A stretch of 40,401 nucleotides of DNA from CAZDQL01 sp964507325 (GCA_964507325.1 CAZDQL010000060.1:1-40401), one strand, 5' to 3'. Counted from the first letter of the stretch, positions 7,497 to 17,000 are shown. Program-made: numbers and translations. Notes: generated from the letters alone by a model not told the origin.

Positions 7497-8033
7497 CTAT
7501 TCGAACTGCTTGCGAACAGCCGCCCCCAGCACCACCACCAGCAGCGCCACCCCGATCCCCAACGTCACCAGGATTCCGAGCGGCGTTCCCAGGAACGCTT
7601 CCACCCCGGTCTGGAGATCCCACTTCCTCTCCATGAGGAAGGCGTAGGCCTCACCCTCGACCCGCTCCCCCTCGACGACGACCCGCTCCAGCTCGTCGTC
7701 CGCCAGGCGATCCTGGTCGAGGAGCCTGAGCTCCCTCACCGACGGCGCGCTCAACGCCGCGGGGAGCTCGAAGCGCAGGCCGTCCCCCACCTCGGTGTCG
7801 AGAAACGTGCCGCAGTCGATCCACCCGTCGCCCGCGTCGACCTCCAAGCGGTAGTCGGGGGCGGCGCTCCCTCCCCCCAGCCCCAGGACCCTGCGGTCCC
7901 CCGCCTCTTCTGCACCCGGCAGGAGGCTCACGCGCACCGCGACGAGCCGCTCCCCCGAGAAGTAGACCCCCACCCCGGCGAGCACGGTGAGGATCACGAG
8001 GACGAGACCCGCTGGAACCTTGCGGTGGGACAT
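7497..8033 (-). CDS. Small protein with membrane spans at both ends
   Basis: This 178-residue protein has an N-terminal hydrophobic segment (LVLVILTVLAGVGVYFSG, residues 10-27) and a C-terminal one (LGILVTLGIGVALLVVVLGAAV, residues 151-172) with a short basic tail (RKQFE). The roughly 120-residue middle is polar and beta-rich and is probably on the periplasmic side. No family is recognised. It diverges from the proteasome-like gene at 8076 across only 42 bases. The start has TAGCCT exactly six bases upstream and no Shine-Dalgarno, suggesting a leaderless transcript. Confidence 0.75.
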   Translation of the reverse strand: MSHRKVPAGLVLVILTVLAGVGVYFSGERLVAVRVSLLPGAEEAGDRRVLGLGGGSAAPDYRLEVDAGDGWIDCGTFLDTEVGDGLRFELPAALSAPSVRELRLLDQDRLADDELERVVVEGERVEGEAYAFLMERKWDLQTGVEAFLGTPLGILVTLGIGVALLVVVLGAAVRKQFE

Positions 8034-8075
8034 GCCCCCAGGCTAGCAGCCTCGCCCACTGCGTACACTGCCCCC
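8034..8075. promoter_or_regulatory. Compact divergent promoter with two TANNNT hexamers
   Basis: Only 42 bases separate the starts of two divergent genes. TAGCCT (minus strand, 8040-8045) lies exactly six bases before the ATG at 8033. TACACT (plus strand, 8064-8069) lies exactly six bases before the ATG at 8076. This is the spacing expected if transcription begins at the start codon. No clear -35 hexamers are visible, and each upstream half would overlap the other promoter. Confidence 0.5.
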
Positions 8076-8654
8076 ATGACCACCATCGTCGCCGTCCGCA
8101 AGGGGACCAGCGCCTGCATCGCCGCCGACACCCTCTCCAGTTACGGAGAGACCAAGGAGCAGGCGGCCTACGTCGCCAACCACGACAAGCTGATCGCCGT
8201 GGGGGACGCCTGGCTGGGTCCCACCGGGCCCGCAGCGGCCCAGCACGTGCTCACGAGCTACTTCGCGCGGGAAGGGGTCGCGTGCGACTTCTCCGGTGCG
8301 GACGCGATCTTCGAGACCGCCACCGAGCTGATGCGCGTCCTCAAGGAGGACTACTTCATCATCCCCAAGGAGGACGAGCGCGACTCGTACGAGTCGATCC
8401 AGATGGAGATCCTGATCGCCGCCCCGGCGGGGATCTTCGGGGTCTACGCCCAACGCTCCGTCCAGGAGTACACGCGCTTCTACGCCTTCGGCAGCGGCGC
8501 GGAGTACGCGTTGGGGGCAATGCACGCCAGCTACGAACTGCACGACGACCCCGAGCCGGTGGCCCTGGCGGGACTCGCCGCCGCCGCGGAGTTCGACGGC
8601 TCGACCGGCCTGCCCCACACCCTGCGGCGCGTGGAGCTCGCGCCGGCGACGTAG
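8076..8654 (+). CDS. Proteasome-like Ntn hydrolase (HslV/BPH type)
   Basis: This 192-residue protein starts MTTIVAVRKGTSACIAADTL, the signature of HslV and the bacterial proteasome homologue BPH. Removal of Met would expose a catalytic Thr1, and Asp17 (Thr1 numbering) of AAD is present. A Lys in HDKLIAVGDAWLGPTG is a likely partner, although its register differs from HslV Lys33. The length matches single-subunit bacterial proteasome-like proteases. No prosequence and no HslU, ClpX or Mpa-type ATPase gene is adjacent, which argues for BPH or a free-standing particle rather than HslUV. ATG 8076 is fixed by the Thr1 motif and lies six bases after TACACT with no Shine-Dalgarno. Its substrate is unknown. 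Confidence 0.8.
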   Translation: MTTIVAVRKGTSACIAADTLSSYGETKEQAAYVANHDKLIAVGDAWLGPTGPAAAQHVLTSYFAREGVACDFSGADAIFETATELMRVLKEDYFIIPKEDERDSYESIQMEILIAAPAGIFGVYAQRSVQEYTRFYAFGSGAEYALGAMHASYELHDDPEPVALAGLAAAAEFDGSTGLPHTLRRVELAPAT

Positions 8655-8656
8655 GG

Positions 8657-8682
8657 CCCGCACAACGCGGGAGATGTGCGGG
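8657..8682. terminator. Hairpin between convergent genes
   Basis: CCCGCACA (8657-8664) pairs with TGTGCGGG (8675-8682) around a 10-base loop. It fills the 29-base gap between the stop of the proteasome-like gene and the stop of the aminopeptidase gene, and could terminate both transcripts. Confidence 0.5.
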
Positions 8683-8683
8683 G

Positions 8684-10078
<1,395 letters not shown>

Positions 10079-10204
10079 CCGTGGGCGTGGGGAGAGGCGC
10101 CACAGTCTAGTGGGCTCCCTCCCTCCCCTGCCTGCATCCCCCCGACAAGATGGAGCTCGTACACATCTTCCCCCTGCTCCTGCTCTTCTCGGATCCCCAC
10201 CAGG

Positions 10205-11920
10205 TCACTCCTCCTCCAAGCGCTCCACCCGCCGGCGGTGCGGGTCGACGCTGCGCCGGCGCAGGTCGGTCGCGCTCTCGATCACGAGCTTCACCCGCCG
10301 CCCCTCCCCCTCGACGCGCAGGACCTGACCCAGGTGGCGCCCGTCGACGCGCACCCAGTCGCCGCGCTGGTAGGGCGCCTGGGCGCGGGGTGTCGACGGA
10401 GCAGCCGCGAGGGCCCGCCGCGGTGAGAAGCGCGTCGCGAGCCACTCGGCGGCGTCCTCGCTCCGGTCGCAGCCGCAGGCGAGCTCGGGCTCCTCGTCGA
10501 GGCCGAAGTGGCGCGCGAGCAGGAGGCGCCGCGGCTCCTCCTGCTGGGTGGCGAAGCGCGCCATCGCGAGCAGGGCGCGCAGGTCGCTCTCCAGCTTCTC
10601 CTCGCTCCCGACCGCCTGGGGCAGCTCCCCCGGCTGCAGGTCGCGCACCACCCCGAGGTCGTGGCCCTCGAAGGAGCCGGCGCTGATCCCGAGCACCTCC
10701 AGCCACTTGAGGGAGATCGAGACGCGGTTGTCGCGCCGCTCCTTGACCAAGAGCTCCTGGCGCAGGTCGTCCAGGTCCTTGACCGCCACCCGCTCCCCCC
10801 AGGCGCGCAGGGTCTCGTACACACCGAGCAGGTACTCGCGGCTGGGGTTGGCCCAGCGCACGAAGTTCTGCTGGATGGCCAGGTCTTCCTCGAAGTAGAG
10901 GAGCTCGCACCAGGCGGGTTTCCCGTCGCGCCCCGCCCGTCCGATCTCCTGGGCCCACGCCTCCAGGGTGCGCGGCACCTGGTAGTGCAGGACGAAGCGG
11001 ATGTCGGCCTTGTCGACCCCCATCCCGAAGGCGTTGGTGGCGAGCACCACCGCCTCGTCGCTCTGCATGAAGGTCTCCTGCATGCGGCGCCGCTCGCCGG
11101 CACCCAACCCACCGTGGTAGACGAGGGTGCGCCGCCCGCGCCGCAGGAGCTCGCCGTGGAGCGCCTCCAGATCGCGCACCAGGGCGCCGTAGACGATCCC
11201 CGCTCCGTCGATCGCGTCGAGGCGGGCCGCGACCAGGTCGATCTTCTCCTCCAGGGTGTCGCAGCGGGTCACCGCCATGAAGAGGTTGGGCCGCTCGATC
11301 CCCGTGCGCAGCACCAGGGGATCCGAGAGGGCCAGACGCCGGGCGATGTCCTGCGCCACCCGCGGGGTGGCGGTGGCGGTCAGGGCGATCGTCGGCGGGT
11401 TGCCGATCCGCTCCCGGTAGGCCCCCAGCCGCGAGTAGTCGGGGCGGAAGTCGTGCCCCCACTGGCTGATGCAGTGCGCCTCGTCCACCGCCAGGCGGGT
11501 GATCTCGAGGCGATCGAGGAGGGCGGCGAAGGCGGGCACCCGAAAGCGCTCCGTCGTGACGAAGAGCAGGTCGTGCTCCCCGCGAGCGCAGGCCTCGAGG
11601 CGCGCGCGGCGCTGCGCCGCCTCGATCGAGGAGTTGACGAAGGTCGCGGCGATCCCCTTGGCGACCAGGGCGTCCACCTGGTCCTTCATCAGGGCGATCA
11701 GGGGGCTGACCACCAGGGTCAAGCCCGGCAGGACCAGGGCGGGGAGCTGGTAGGCGAGGGACTTGCCCGCCCCCGTCGGCATGGTGAGCAGGACGTCCCG
11801 CCCCGCGAGCACCCCGTCGATCGCCTCCCGCTGGCGGCCGCGGTAGTCGGCGATCCCGAAGTGGTGGCGCAGGAGCTCCAGCACGCGGGGATCGAGGGCG
11901 CTGGGAGGGGGGCGGTCCAC
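10205..11920 (-). CDS. recQ: RecQ-family ATP-dependent DNA helicase
   Basis: This 571-residue superfamily 2 helicase unwinds DNA 3' to 5' in repair and replication restart. Motif I is MPTGAGKS (near residue 50), motif II DEAH (DEAHCISQWGHDFRPDY), motif III TATATP and motif VI QEIGRAGRDG. After the helicase core comes a winged-helix-like segment. The zinc region is reduced: RRLLLARHFG is followed by CGCD, where E. coli RecQ has an extra preceding Cys and CGNCDIC. There is no HRDC domain. The last 55 residues instead form a basic KOW/Tudor-like unit (QRGDWVRVDGRHLGQVLRVE). The start is GTG 11920, exactly six bases after TACCCT, with no ribosome binding site. Confidence 0.93.
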   Translation of the reverse strand: MDRPPPSALDPRVLELLRHHFGIADYRGRQREAIDGVLAGRDVLLTMPTGAGKSLAYQLPALVLPGLTLVVSPLIALMKDQVDALVAKGIAATFVNSSIEAAQRRARLEACARGEHDLLFVTTERFRVPAFAALLDRLEITRLAVDEAHCISQWGHDFRPDYSRLGAYRERIGNPPTIALTATATPRVAQDIARRLALSDPLVLRTGIERPNLFMAVTRCDTLEEKIDLVAARLDAIDGAGIVYGALVRDLEALHGELLRRGRRTLVYHGGLGAGERRRMQETFMQSDEAVVLATNAFGMGVDKADIRFVLHYQVPRTLEAWAQEIGRAGRDGKPAWCELLYFEEDLAIQQNFVRWANPSREYLLGVYETLRAWGERVAVKDLDDLRQELLVKERRDNRVSISLKWLEVLGISAGSFEGHDLGVVRDLQPGELPQAVGSEEKLESDLRALLAMARFATQQEEPRRLLLARHFGLDEEPELACGCDRSEDAAEWLATRFSPRRALAAAPSTPRAQAPYQRGDWVRVDGRHLGQVLRVEGEGRRVKLVIESATDLRRRSVDPHRRRVERLEEE

Positions 11921-11974
11921 GCCGGTAGGGTACGGAACCGTCAGACCCCTGGTGCGGCCCTGACGACCTGCCGC

Positions 11975-12295
11975 CTAGCGGGCGTGCAGGTCCAAGTAGT
12001 CCTGTCGCGGCCCGTCGGCACGCGGAAGCGGCGCCCCCGGAACCTCGGGCTCCCCGAAGACGCTCGGGGTGTGGTACCCGCCGAGGCGCTCCTGCTCCTC
12101 GCGAGTCAGCGGCGCCCCCACGTCCACCCAGCCCCCGTCGGCGCGGATCCCCTCCAACCGCCCCGCCAAGACCGCGGGATGGCGCGGGTCCAGGGACGCC
12201 GCGGTGGAGTGGGAGGCTCCACGGGTGGCGGCGAGCAGGCACAGGGTGGCCAGGGTCAGGACGGCGAAGCGCGGGCTCGAGGGGAGGCTTCTCAT
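11975..12295 (-). CDS. Small secreted protein coupled to the CARDB lipoprotein
   Basis: This 106-residue protein has a signal peptide (RFAVLTLATLCLLAATRGASH) and a short mature part without a recognised domain (LTREEQERLGGYHTPSVFG). Its ATG overlaps the TGA of the preceding CARDB gene in an ATGA junction, so translation is almost certainly coupled and the two products are likely needed together. It has no lipobox; the only Cys is inside the signal peptide. RecQ starts 54 bases downstream but has its own apparent promoter. The function is unknown. Confidence 0.75.
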   Translation of the reverse strand: MRSLPSSPRFAVLTLATLCLLAATRGASHSTAASLDPRHPAVLAGRLEGIRADGGWVDVGAPLTREEQERLGGYHTPSVFGEPEVPGAPLPRADGPRQDYLDLHAR

Positions 12296-14640
12296 TGGAT
12301 CGTGATCTTGGGCTGCACCGTGTGGAAGTTGTTCTGCTCGTCGTTCTCCGTCACCGCCTCTTGGTCGTCGACGATGACCCCCAGCCAGTAGTCGCCGGGG
12401 CTCGTGCCGGGGGGGATCGCGAGCAGGGTCGAGGCGAAGTCCTCTGCACCCACGTCGAGGGAGGGGAGGGTGCGCGTGCCGAGCAGCACGTCCGTCAGGC
12501 TGATCGTGGCGTTGTTCGACAGGTAGTAGCCCACCCGGAAGGCGCCGGCCGCCAGCTCCCCGCCGTTGCGCACCGTCTCGCTGACGGTGAGGGTGTCCCC
12601 GGGGGAGTGGGTCCCGCCGTCGTGGCTGGAGCTGGCGACGTAGAGCTCCGGCGCGGGGGGCGGAGGGCTCTTCACCTCCAGGGTGCCGACGGCGGTGAAG
12701 GCGTTGTCGTCCTCGTCGAGCTCCACCACCTCGAAGCGGTTGTCCGCGTAGGCGCCCAGGTAGTAGATCCCCTCCGGCTGATCGGAGGGGATCGTCACCG
12801 ACGCACTGGCGACGTTGGTGAAGCCGCTGGCGAGACCCGCCAGGAGGTAGCGCTCGCCGAGCAGGACGTCGTCGGGGCTGATCTCCGCGTCCACGGAGAG
12901 GTAGACCCCCACGTGGAAGGGCAGGGCGGAGAGGGTGCCCTCGTTGATGACCTCGGTCACCACCTGGAAGGTGGCGCCGGGGGCCTTGATGTGGCCGGAG
13001 TAGGTGCAGTCCTTGCAGGCGAGATCCGGCTTGGGGTCGGGGGTCGAGACCACGTCCAGGAGCTCGTCCGCCACGAGCACGTTGTCCCCCTCCCCGACCT
13101 CCCCCTGCTCGTCCAGGTCGTCGGCGATCACCCCCAGGAAGTAGGAGCCGTCGGAGAGCCCTCCGGGAAGGGCCACGTCCTTGGCGGCACCGCTCGAGCC
13201 CCCGGGACCGAGGGCGGTCACCATGCGCGAGGTGATCAAGACGTCGGAGGGTGTCACCACCGAGTTGGTGGAGAGGTACACGCCGACGCGAAAGGCCCCC
13301 GCCGCGGCGGTGCCCACGTTCTCCACCGACTCGCTCACGTGCAGGAGGTCCCCCTCGTCGACATTGACCACCGTCGGCGAGAAGTCGATCGTCTTGGGGC
13401 GCAGGTTCGGTAGGGGCGGCACCGAGACCACCAGGGTGGTGGACGCCACCAGGTCGTTGTTGGACTCGTTCCCCTCCGGGACCAGCTCGTTGTCGTCGGC
13501 GACGACGCCGACCCAGTAGACCGCCGCGGAGGTGTCGGGTGGGATCTCCAGGGGCTGGTCGACCACCGCGCTCGTGCCTCCCGGGTCGAGGCCGCCCACG
13601 CTGCGGAAGCCGAGCAGGACGTCCGAGGCGTCGATCACCGAGTCGGCGGAGAGGTACACCCCCACCTGGAAGCTGGCCGCGGAGGCCAGCCCCTGGTTCA
13701 ACACTCCCTCGCTGAGCTGGATCTCGGTCCCGGCGTCCACCGCGGTGGGGTGGAAGTTGACGTGGGTGGGCACCAGGTCGGGCAGCGGGGGCGAGCCCAC
13801 GTTCAGGGTGGTGGACGCCACGGCGGCGTTGTTCCCCTCGTCGGACTCGTGCACCACCTCGCCGCTGTCGGCGATCGCTCCCACGTAGTAGAAGCCGGCG
13901 GGGGTCGAGACGGGGATCGTGACCGACCCGTCGATCAGGTCGGAGCCACCGGGGTCCAGGCTCGAGACGACCCTCACGGCGAGCAGGCTGTCCGCCGTCG
14001 TCACCGTCGAGTCGCTGGAGAGGTAGAGGGCGACCTGGAAGCCGGTCGCCGGAGCGTCGCCCAGGTTGTCGACCCGGTCCTGCACCTGGATCTGATCCCC
14101 CGCCTCCACCACCAGCGGCGCGAAGCTCACCGAGCCCACCGCCAGGTCGGCCAGATCGGGGGTCTCCACGGCCAGGGTGTCCCCCGCCACGGTGACGTTG
14201 TTCCCCTCGTCCGGCTCGCCGATCTCGTCGGCGTCGTCGGCGATGGCGCCCAGCCAGTAGGTGCCGGCGGCGGTCCCGTGGGGGATCGTGAGCTCGCCGC
14301 CTCCGATCGACTGGTCCCCCGGATCCAGGCTGGCGACGGTGCGGAAGCCGAGCAGGAGGTCGGAGGTGGTGACGGTGTCGTCCTGTGAGAGGTACACGCC
14401 GACCCGGAAGGCGGGCGCCGTCTCGGTGCCGGTGTTGCGCACGACGTCCGTGGCCAGGATCGTGGAGCCCGCGTTCACGTTGAGCGGGTCGAAGGCCAGG
14501 CTGACGACGGTCAGGTCCGCGTCGAAGGCGGGGGGAGCGGTGCCGCTCCCGGAACCCGATCCACCCCCCTCCTGCACGCAGCCGGAGAGGGCGATCGCGG
14601 CGGCGCTGGCCGCGAGGAGTCCGCGCGGGGAACTGATCAT
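12292..14640 (-). CDS. Lipoprotein with six CARDB repeats
   Basis: This 782-residue outer-surface lipoprotein has a signal peptide ending in the lipobox LSGC (residues 18-21) and a Gly/Ser linker. Six tandem repeats of about 120 residues fill the rest. Each contains a strand like FRVGVYLSQDDTVTTSDLL, a turn SLDPG, a stretch YWLGAIADDADEI and an acidic E-x-EGNN motif. These match CARDB adhesion domains, beta-sandwiches found on bacterial surfaces. Repeat 5 is the most divergent and has two extra cysteines (CKDC). A GGAGG ribosome binding site six bases before ATG 14640 fixes the start. The gene is coupled to the small secreted protein downstream and diverges from the menaquinone genes. A role in surface binding or matrix is inferred. 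Confidence 0.9.
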   Translation of the reverse strand: MISSPRGLLAASAAAIALSGCVQEGGGSGSGSGTAPPAFDADLTVVSLAFDPLNVNAGSTILATDVVRNTGTETAPAFRVGVYLSQDDTVTTSDLLLGFRTVASLDPGDQSIGGGELTIPHGTAAGTYWLGAIADDADEIGEPDEGNNVTVAGDTLAVETPDLADLAVGSVSFAPLVVEAGDQIQVQDRVDNLGDAPATGFQVALYLSSDSTVTTADSLLAVRVVSSLDPGGSDLIDGSVTIPVSTPAGFYYVGAIADSGEVVHESDEGNNAAVASTTLNVGSPPLPDLVPTHVNFHPTAVDAGTEIQLSEGVLNQGLASAASFQVGVYLSADSVIDASDVLLGFRSVGGLDPGGTSAVVDQPLEIPPDTSAAVYWVGVVADDNELVPEGNESNNDLVASTTLVVSVPPLPNLRPKTIDFSPTVVNVDEGDLLHVSESVENVGTAAAGAFRVGVYLSTNSVVTPSDVLITSRMVTALGPGGSSGAAKDVALPGGLSDGSYFLGVIADDLDEQGEVGEGDNVLVADELLDVVSTPDPKPDLACKDCTYSGHIKAPGATFQVVTEVINEGTLSALPFHVGVYLSVDAEISPDDVLLGERYLLAGLASGFTNVASASVTIPSDQPEGIYYLGAYADNRFEVVELDEDDNAFTAVGTLEVKSPPPPAPELYVASSSHDGGTHSPGDTLTVSETVRNGGELAAGAFRVGYYLSNNATISLTDVLLGTRTLPSLDVGAEDFASTLLAIPPGTSPGDYWLGVIVDDQEAVTENDEQNNFHTVQPKITIQ

Positions 14641-14766
14641 CGGGATCCTCCGTGGGGGGAGGACCTCTGTGCCCCCCGCGCCATCTCCGAGGCTCGCCCA
14701 CTACGGCGGGGGAAGAAAGCGGCCGAAAAGCGGCGGTCGTCCCGGTCGTCGCGGCAGGCTGGGTCC

Positions 14767-15405
14767 ATGTCCCCCACCCTGCTCCTGGTCCCCACCCCCT
14801 TCGAGAGGGAGCGGCTGGTGGCCCTCGGTGGCTTCGCGGGGGCGCAGGGCGAGGTCCACCTGGCGGGCTTCGGTCCCATCGCCGCGGCGGCGCGCACCGC
14901 GGGGCTCCTGGCCCGGCTGGAGCCGGAGCGCGTCCTGCTCCTGGGCCTGGCGGGCACCCTCGACCCCGAGCGCCTGCCCGTCGCGACGGCGAGCGCTTTC
15001 GGCGAGGTGCTCCTCGACGGGGTCGGCGCGGGGGAGGGGGTCGAGCGCCTCGGCCCCGCCGCCATGGGCCTGCCCCAATGGCCGGGCGGAGAGGGAACGG
15101 AGCTCGAGGCGGTGGCGGAGCGCCTCTCCCTGGCCGGGGAGGGCCCCACCCTGCTCACCGTCTGCGCCGCCTCCGCCGGCGCCCCCCAGGCGGAGGAGCG
15201 ACGCCGCCGCTTCCCCGGCGCCGTGGCGGAGGAGATGGAGGGCTTCGGCGTGGCGCTGGCCTGCGCCCTGGCGCGCGTCCCCCTGAGCGTGGTGCGCGGG
15301 ATCTCCAACGTCGCCGGCGACCGCGACCGCGCTCGCTGGCACGTCGACGAGGCGCTGGTCGCCGCCCGGCGGCGGGCCCTCGAGGTGCTGGAGGAGGAGG
15401 CATGA
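14767..15405 (+). CDS. mqnB: Futalosine hydrolase
   Basis: This 212-residue protein of the purine nucleoside phosphorylase/nucleosidase fold removes hypoxanthine from futalosine in the futalosine route to menaquinone. The N-terminus (LLLVPTPFERERLVAL), a glycine-rich LLLGLAGTLD loop and the C-terminal EEMEGFGVALACALARVP followed by RGISNVAGDRD are typical of the family. The ATGA overlap with the next gene, which encodes MqnD, makes the assignment secure. MqnA, MqnC and MqnE are not in the window. A CAGGCT hexamer lies six bases before the ATG with no Shine-Dalgarno, a weaker version of the leaderless pattern seen elsewhere here. Confidence 0.92.
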   Translation: MSPTLLLVPTPFERERLVALGGFAGAQGEVHLAGFGPIAAAARTAGLLARLEPERVLLLGLAGTLDPERLPVATASAFGEVLLDGVGAGEGVERLGPAAMGLPQWPGGEGTELEAVAERLSLAGEGPTLLTVCAASAGAPQAEERRRRFPGAVAEEMEGFGVALACALARVPLSVVRGISNVAGDRDRARWHVDEALVAARRRALEVLEEEA

Positions 15406-16553
15406 GTTCCCCCCTGCGCCTGGGAATCTCCACCTGCCCCAACGACACCTTCACCTTCCACGCGCTCCTCACGCAGGCGGTGGACCGCCGCGGCCTGCAG
15501 CTCGAGATCGAGCTGGCGGACATCGAGGAGCTGAACGGCCGCCTCCTGGCCGCGGAGCTGGACGTGGTCAAGGCGAGCTTCGCCGCGGCCCTGGCCGCCG
15601 ACGACGGCTGGGGGGTCCTGCCGGTGGGCTCCGCCCTGGGGTTCGGCAACGGCCCCCTGCTCTTGGCGGGCCCTGCCGCGGAAGCAGCGGCACCGAGCGC
15701 CCACTCGCGCGTCCTCTGCCCCGGGGAACACACCACCGCCACCCTGCTCTACCGCCTCTTCCACCGCTGCGCCGCCGAGCCGGAGCAGGTGCTCTTCTCC
15801 CGCATCCTGCCGGAGCTCGCCGCCGGTCGGGCGGAATTCGGCGTCTGCATCCACGAGGGCCGCTTCACCTACGAAGGGCACGGCCTGAAGAAGGTGGAAG
15901 ACCTCGGCGAGCGCTGGGAGCGGGAGACGGGCGCACCCCTGCCGCTGGGCGGCCTGCTCGCCAGGAAGGAGCTGGATCCCCAGCTCCTGCGGCGCCTTTC
16001 GGCTTCGATCGCCGACTCGCTCGGCCACGCCCTGGCGCACCCCGAAGAGGCCCTCTCGACAATGCGGCGCTACGCGCAGGAGGCGAGCGACGAGGTGCTC
16101 GCGGCCCACGTGGAGCTCTACGTGAACGCCTTCACCCGCGACCTGGGCGTCTCCGGTCGGCGCGCCCTGGCGCTGCTCGCCCGTCGCGCGGCGGAGGCGG
16201 GGCTCGTCCCGGAGGGCGCAGCCCCCCTGGACGTGGTCGGCGCGCGCCGCCTCTTCCACGTCGTGCCGGCCCCGGCGTGGCGCGCCTTCGCGGGGGAGGT
16301 CTGGGAGAGCGACTCCCTGTCCCGGGAGGGCTTCCTGCACCTCTCCTACGCCGATCAACTCGCGGACACCCTCGCGGCCCACTTCCCGGGAGATGGCGAG
16401 GTGATCCTGCTCGAGGTCGACCCCGAGCTCTTGGGGGACGCCCTGGTCCTGGAGCCCTCCCGGGGGGGCGCCCTCTTCCCCCACCTCTACGGTCCGCTGC
16501 CCCGGGCGGCGATCCTGCGCGAGGTGCCCGGAACGGAGTCGCACACCGTCTGA
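15402..16553 (+). CDS. mqnD: 1,4-dihydroxy-6-naphthoate synthase fused to a DUF952 domain
   Basis: This 383-residue protein has two parts. Residues 1-275 are MqnD, the periplasmic-binding-protein-fold enzyme that converts cyclic dehypoxanthine futalosine to 1,4-dihydroxy-6-naphthoate. Hallmarks are LGISTCPNDTFTFHAL, DVVKASFAA, PGEHTTATLLYRLF and ELAAGRAEFGVCIHEGRFTY. Residues 284-376 form a DUF952 domain: RLFHVVPAPAWRAF, DSLSREGFLHLSYADQL, VILLEVDPELLG and FPHLYGPLPRAAI. MqnD usually ends near 280 residues, so the fusion adds about 100. There is no stop or start between the halves. The gene overlaps mqnB by four bases, and its stop lies inside a long hairpin. What DUF952 contributes is unknown. 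Confidence 0.92.
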   Translation: MSSPLRLGISTCPNDTFTFHALLTQAVDRRGLQLEIELADIEELNGRLLAAELDVVKASFAAALAADDGWGVLPVGSALGFGNGPLLLAGPAAEAAAPSAHSRVLCPGEHTTATLLYRLFHRCAAEPEQVLFSRILPELAAGRAEFGVCIHEGRFTYEGHGLKKVEDLGERWERETGAPLPLGGLLARKELDPQLLRRLSASIADSLGHALAHPEEALSTMRRYAQEASDEVLAAHVELYVNAFTRDLGVSGRRALALLARRAAEAGLVPEGAAPLDVVGARRLFHVVPAPAWRAFAGEVWESDSLSREGFLHLSYADQLADTLAAHFPGDGEVILLEVDPELLGDALVLEPSRGGALFPHLYGPLPRAAILREVPGTESHTV

Positions 16554-16612
16554 ACACTAGCGCGCCCGCCCGGCGAGTGCCGGGCAGGCGCGCTAGTGTT
16601 CAGAAGGTGTGC
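16541..16612. terminator. Long near-perfect hairpin spanning the mqnD stop codon
   Basis: Three nested perfect stems give 31 base pairs: 7 bp (GCACACC at 16541-16547 with 16606-16612), 17 bp (CTGAACACTAGCGCGCC at 16550-16566 with 16587-16603) and 7 bp (GCCCGGC at 16568-16574 with 16579-16585). The loop is GAGT. Only a GT/AA internal loop and a C/A mismatch interrupt it. It contains the mqnD stop (16551-16553) and lies between convergent genes, so it probably ends both transcripts. Confidence 0.75.
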
Positions 16613-16649
16613 GGCACCGTCTTCCCGGTCCCGCATTCCCGGGGGTCGC

Positions 16650-16844
16650 TCAGGGCATGCCCTTGCGGCCTCCGGAGTCCCGGAGCTCCAGCATCTCCTT
16701 GCGGATGTCCTGGGCCAGTGCCTTGATCTCCTGCATCGCCTTGCGCACGCGCGAGGTCGCTGCCTTGTTGCCGTCCTCGGCCTTTTCCACGTCGGCCCGG
16801 GTCGCTTCGACCTTGGCGACGAGATCATCGAAGTAGGTGCTCAT
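16650..16844 (-). CDS. Hc1-like small histone H1 homologue
   Basis: This 64-residue, helical, highly charged protein has a core (DVEKAEDGNKAATSRVRKAM, then LAQDIRKEMLEL). It matches the N-terminal domain of the chlamydial histone H1-like protein Hc1, where KAE-x-GNKAAAQRVR is diagnostic. Hc1 and its relatives condense DNA. Here the long basic Lys/Ala tail is missing and the product ends GGRKGMP, so it is a core-only form that may bind DNA weakly or act as an adaptor. The ATG at 16844 is chosen over an upstream frame because homology begins there. It is the last gene on the minus strand before the hairpin shared with mqnD and lies about 290 bases downstream of tRNA-Sec. Confidence 0.75.
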   Translation of the reverse strand: MSTYFDDLVAKVEATRADVEKAEDGNKAATSRVRKAMQEIKALAQDIRKEMLELRDSGGRKGMP

Positions 16845-17000
16845 CCGTTCTCGATCGGTTGGGTTTGCGGGGTGGTGGTGGGGTGGTGTGTGGCGGGCTG
16901 GGAGGGGCTTCCCAACGTCCGATGGGCCCTCCCGAGGCCGCTGGAGGTGCCTCGACACCCCGCTACAAGCCACATTCCAGAGCCGGGATCAAGCTCCAAC

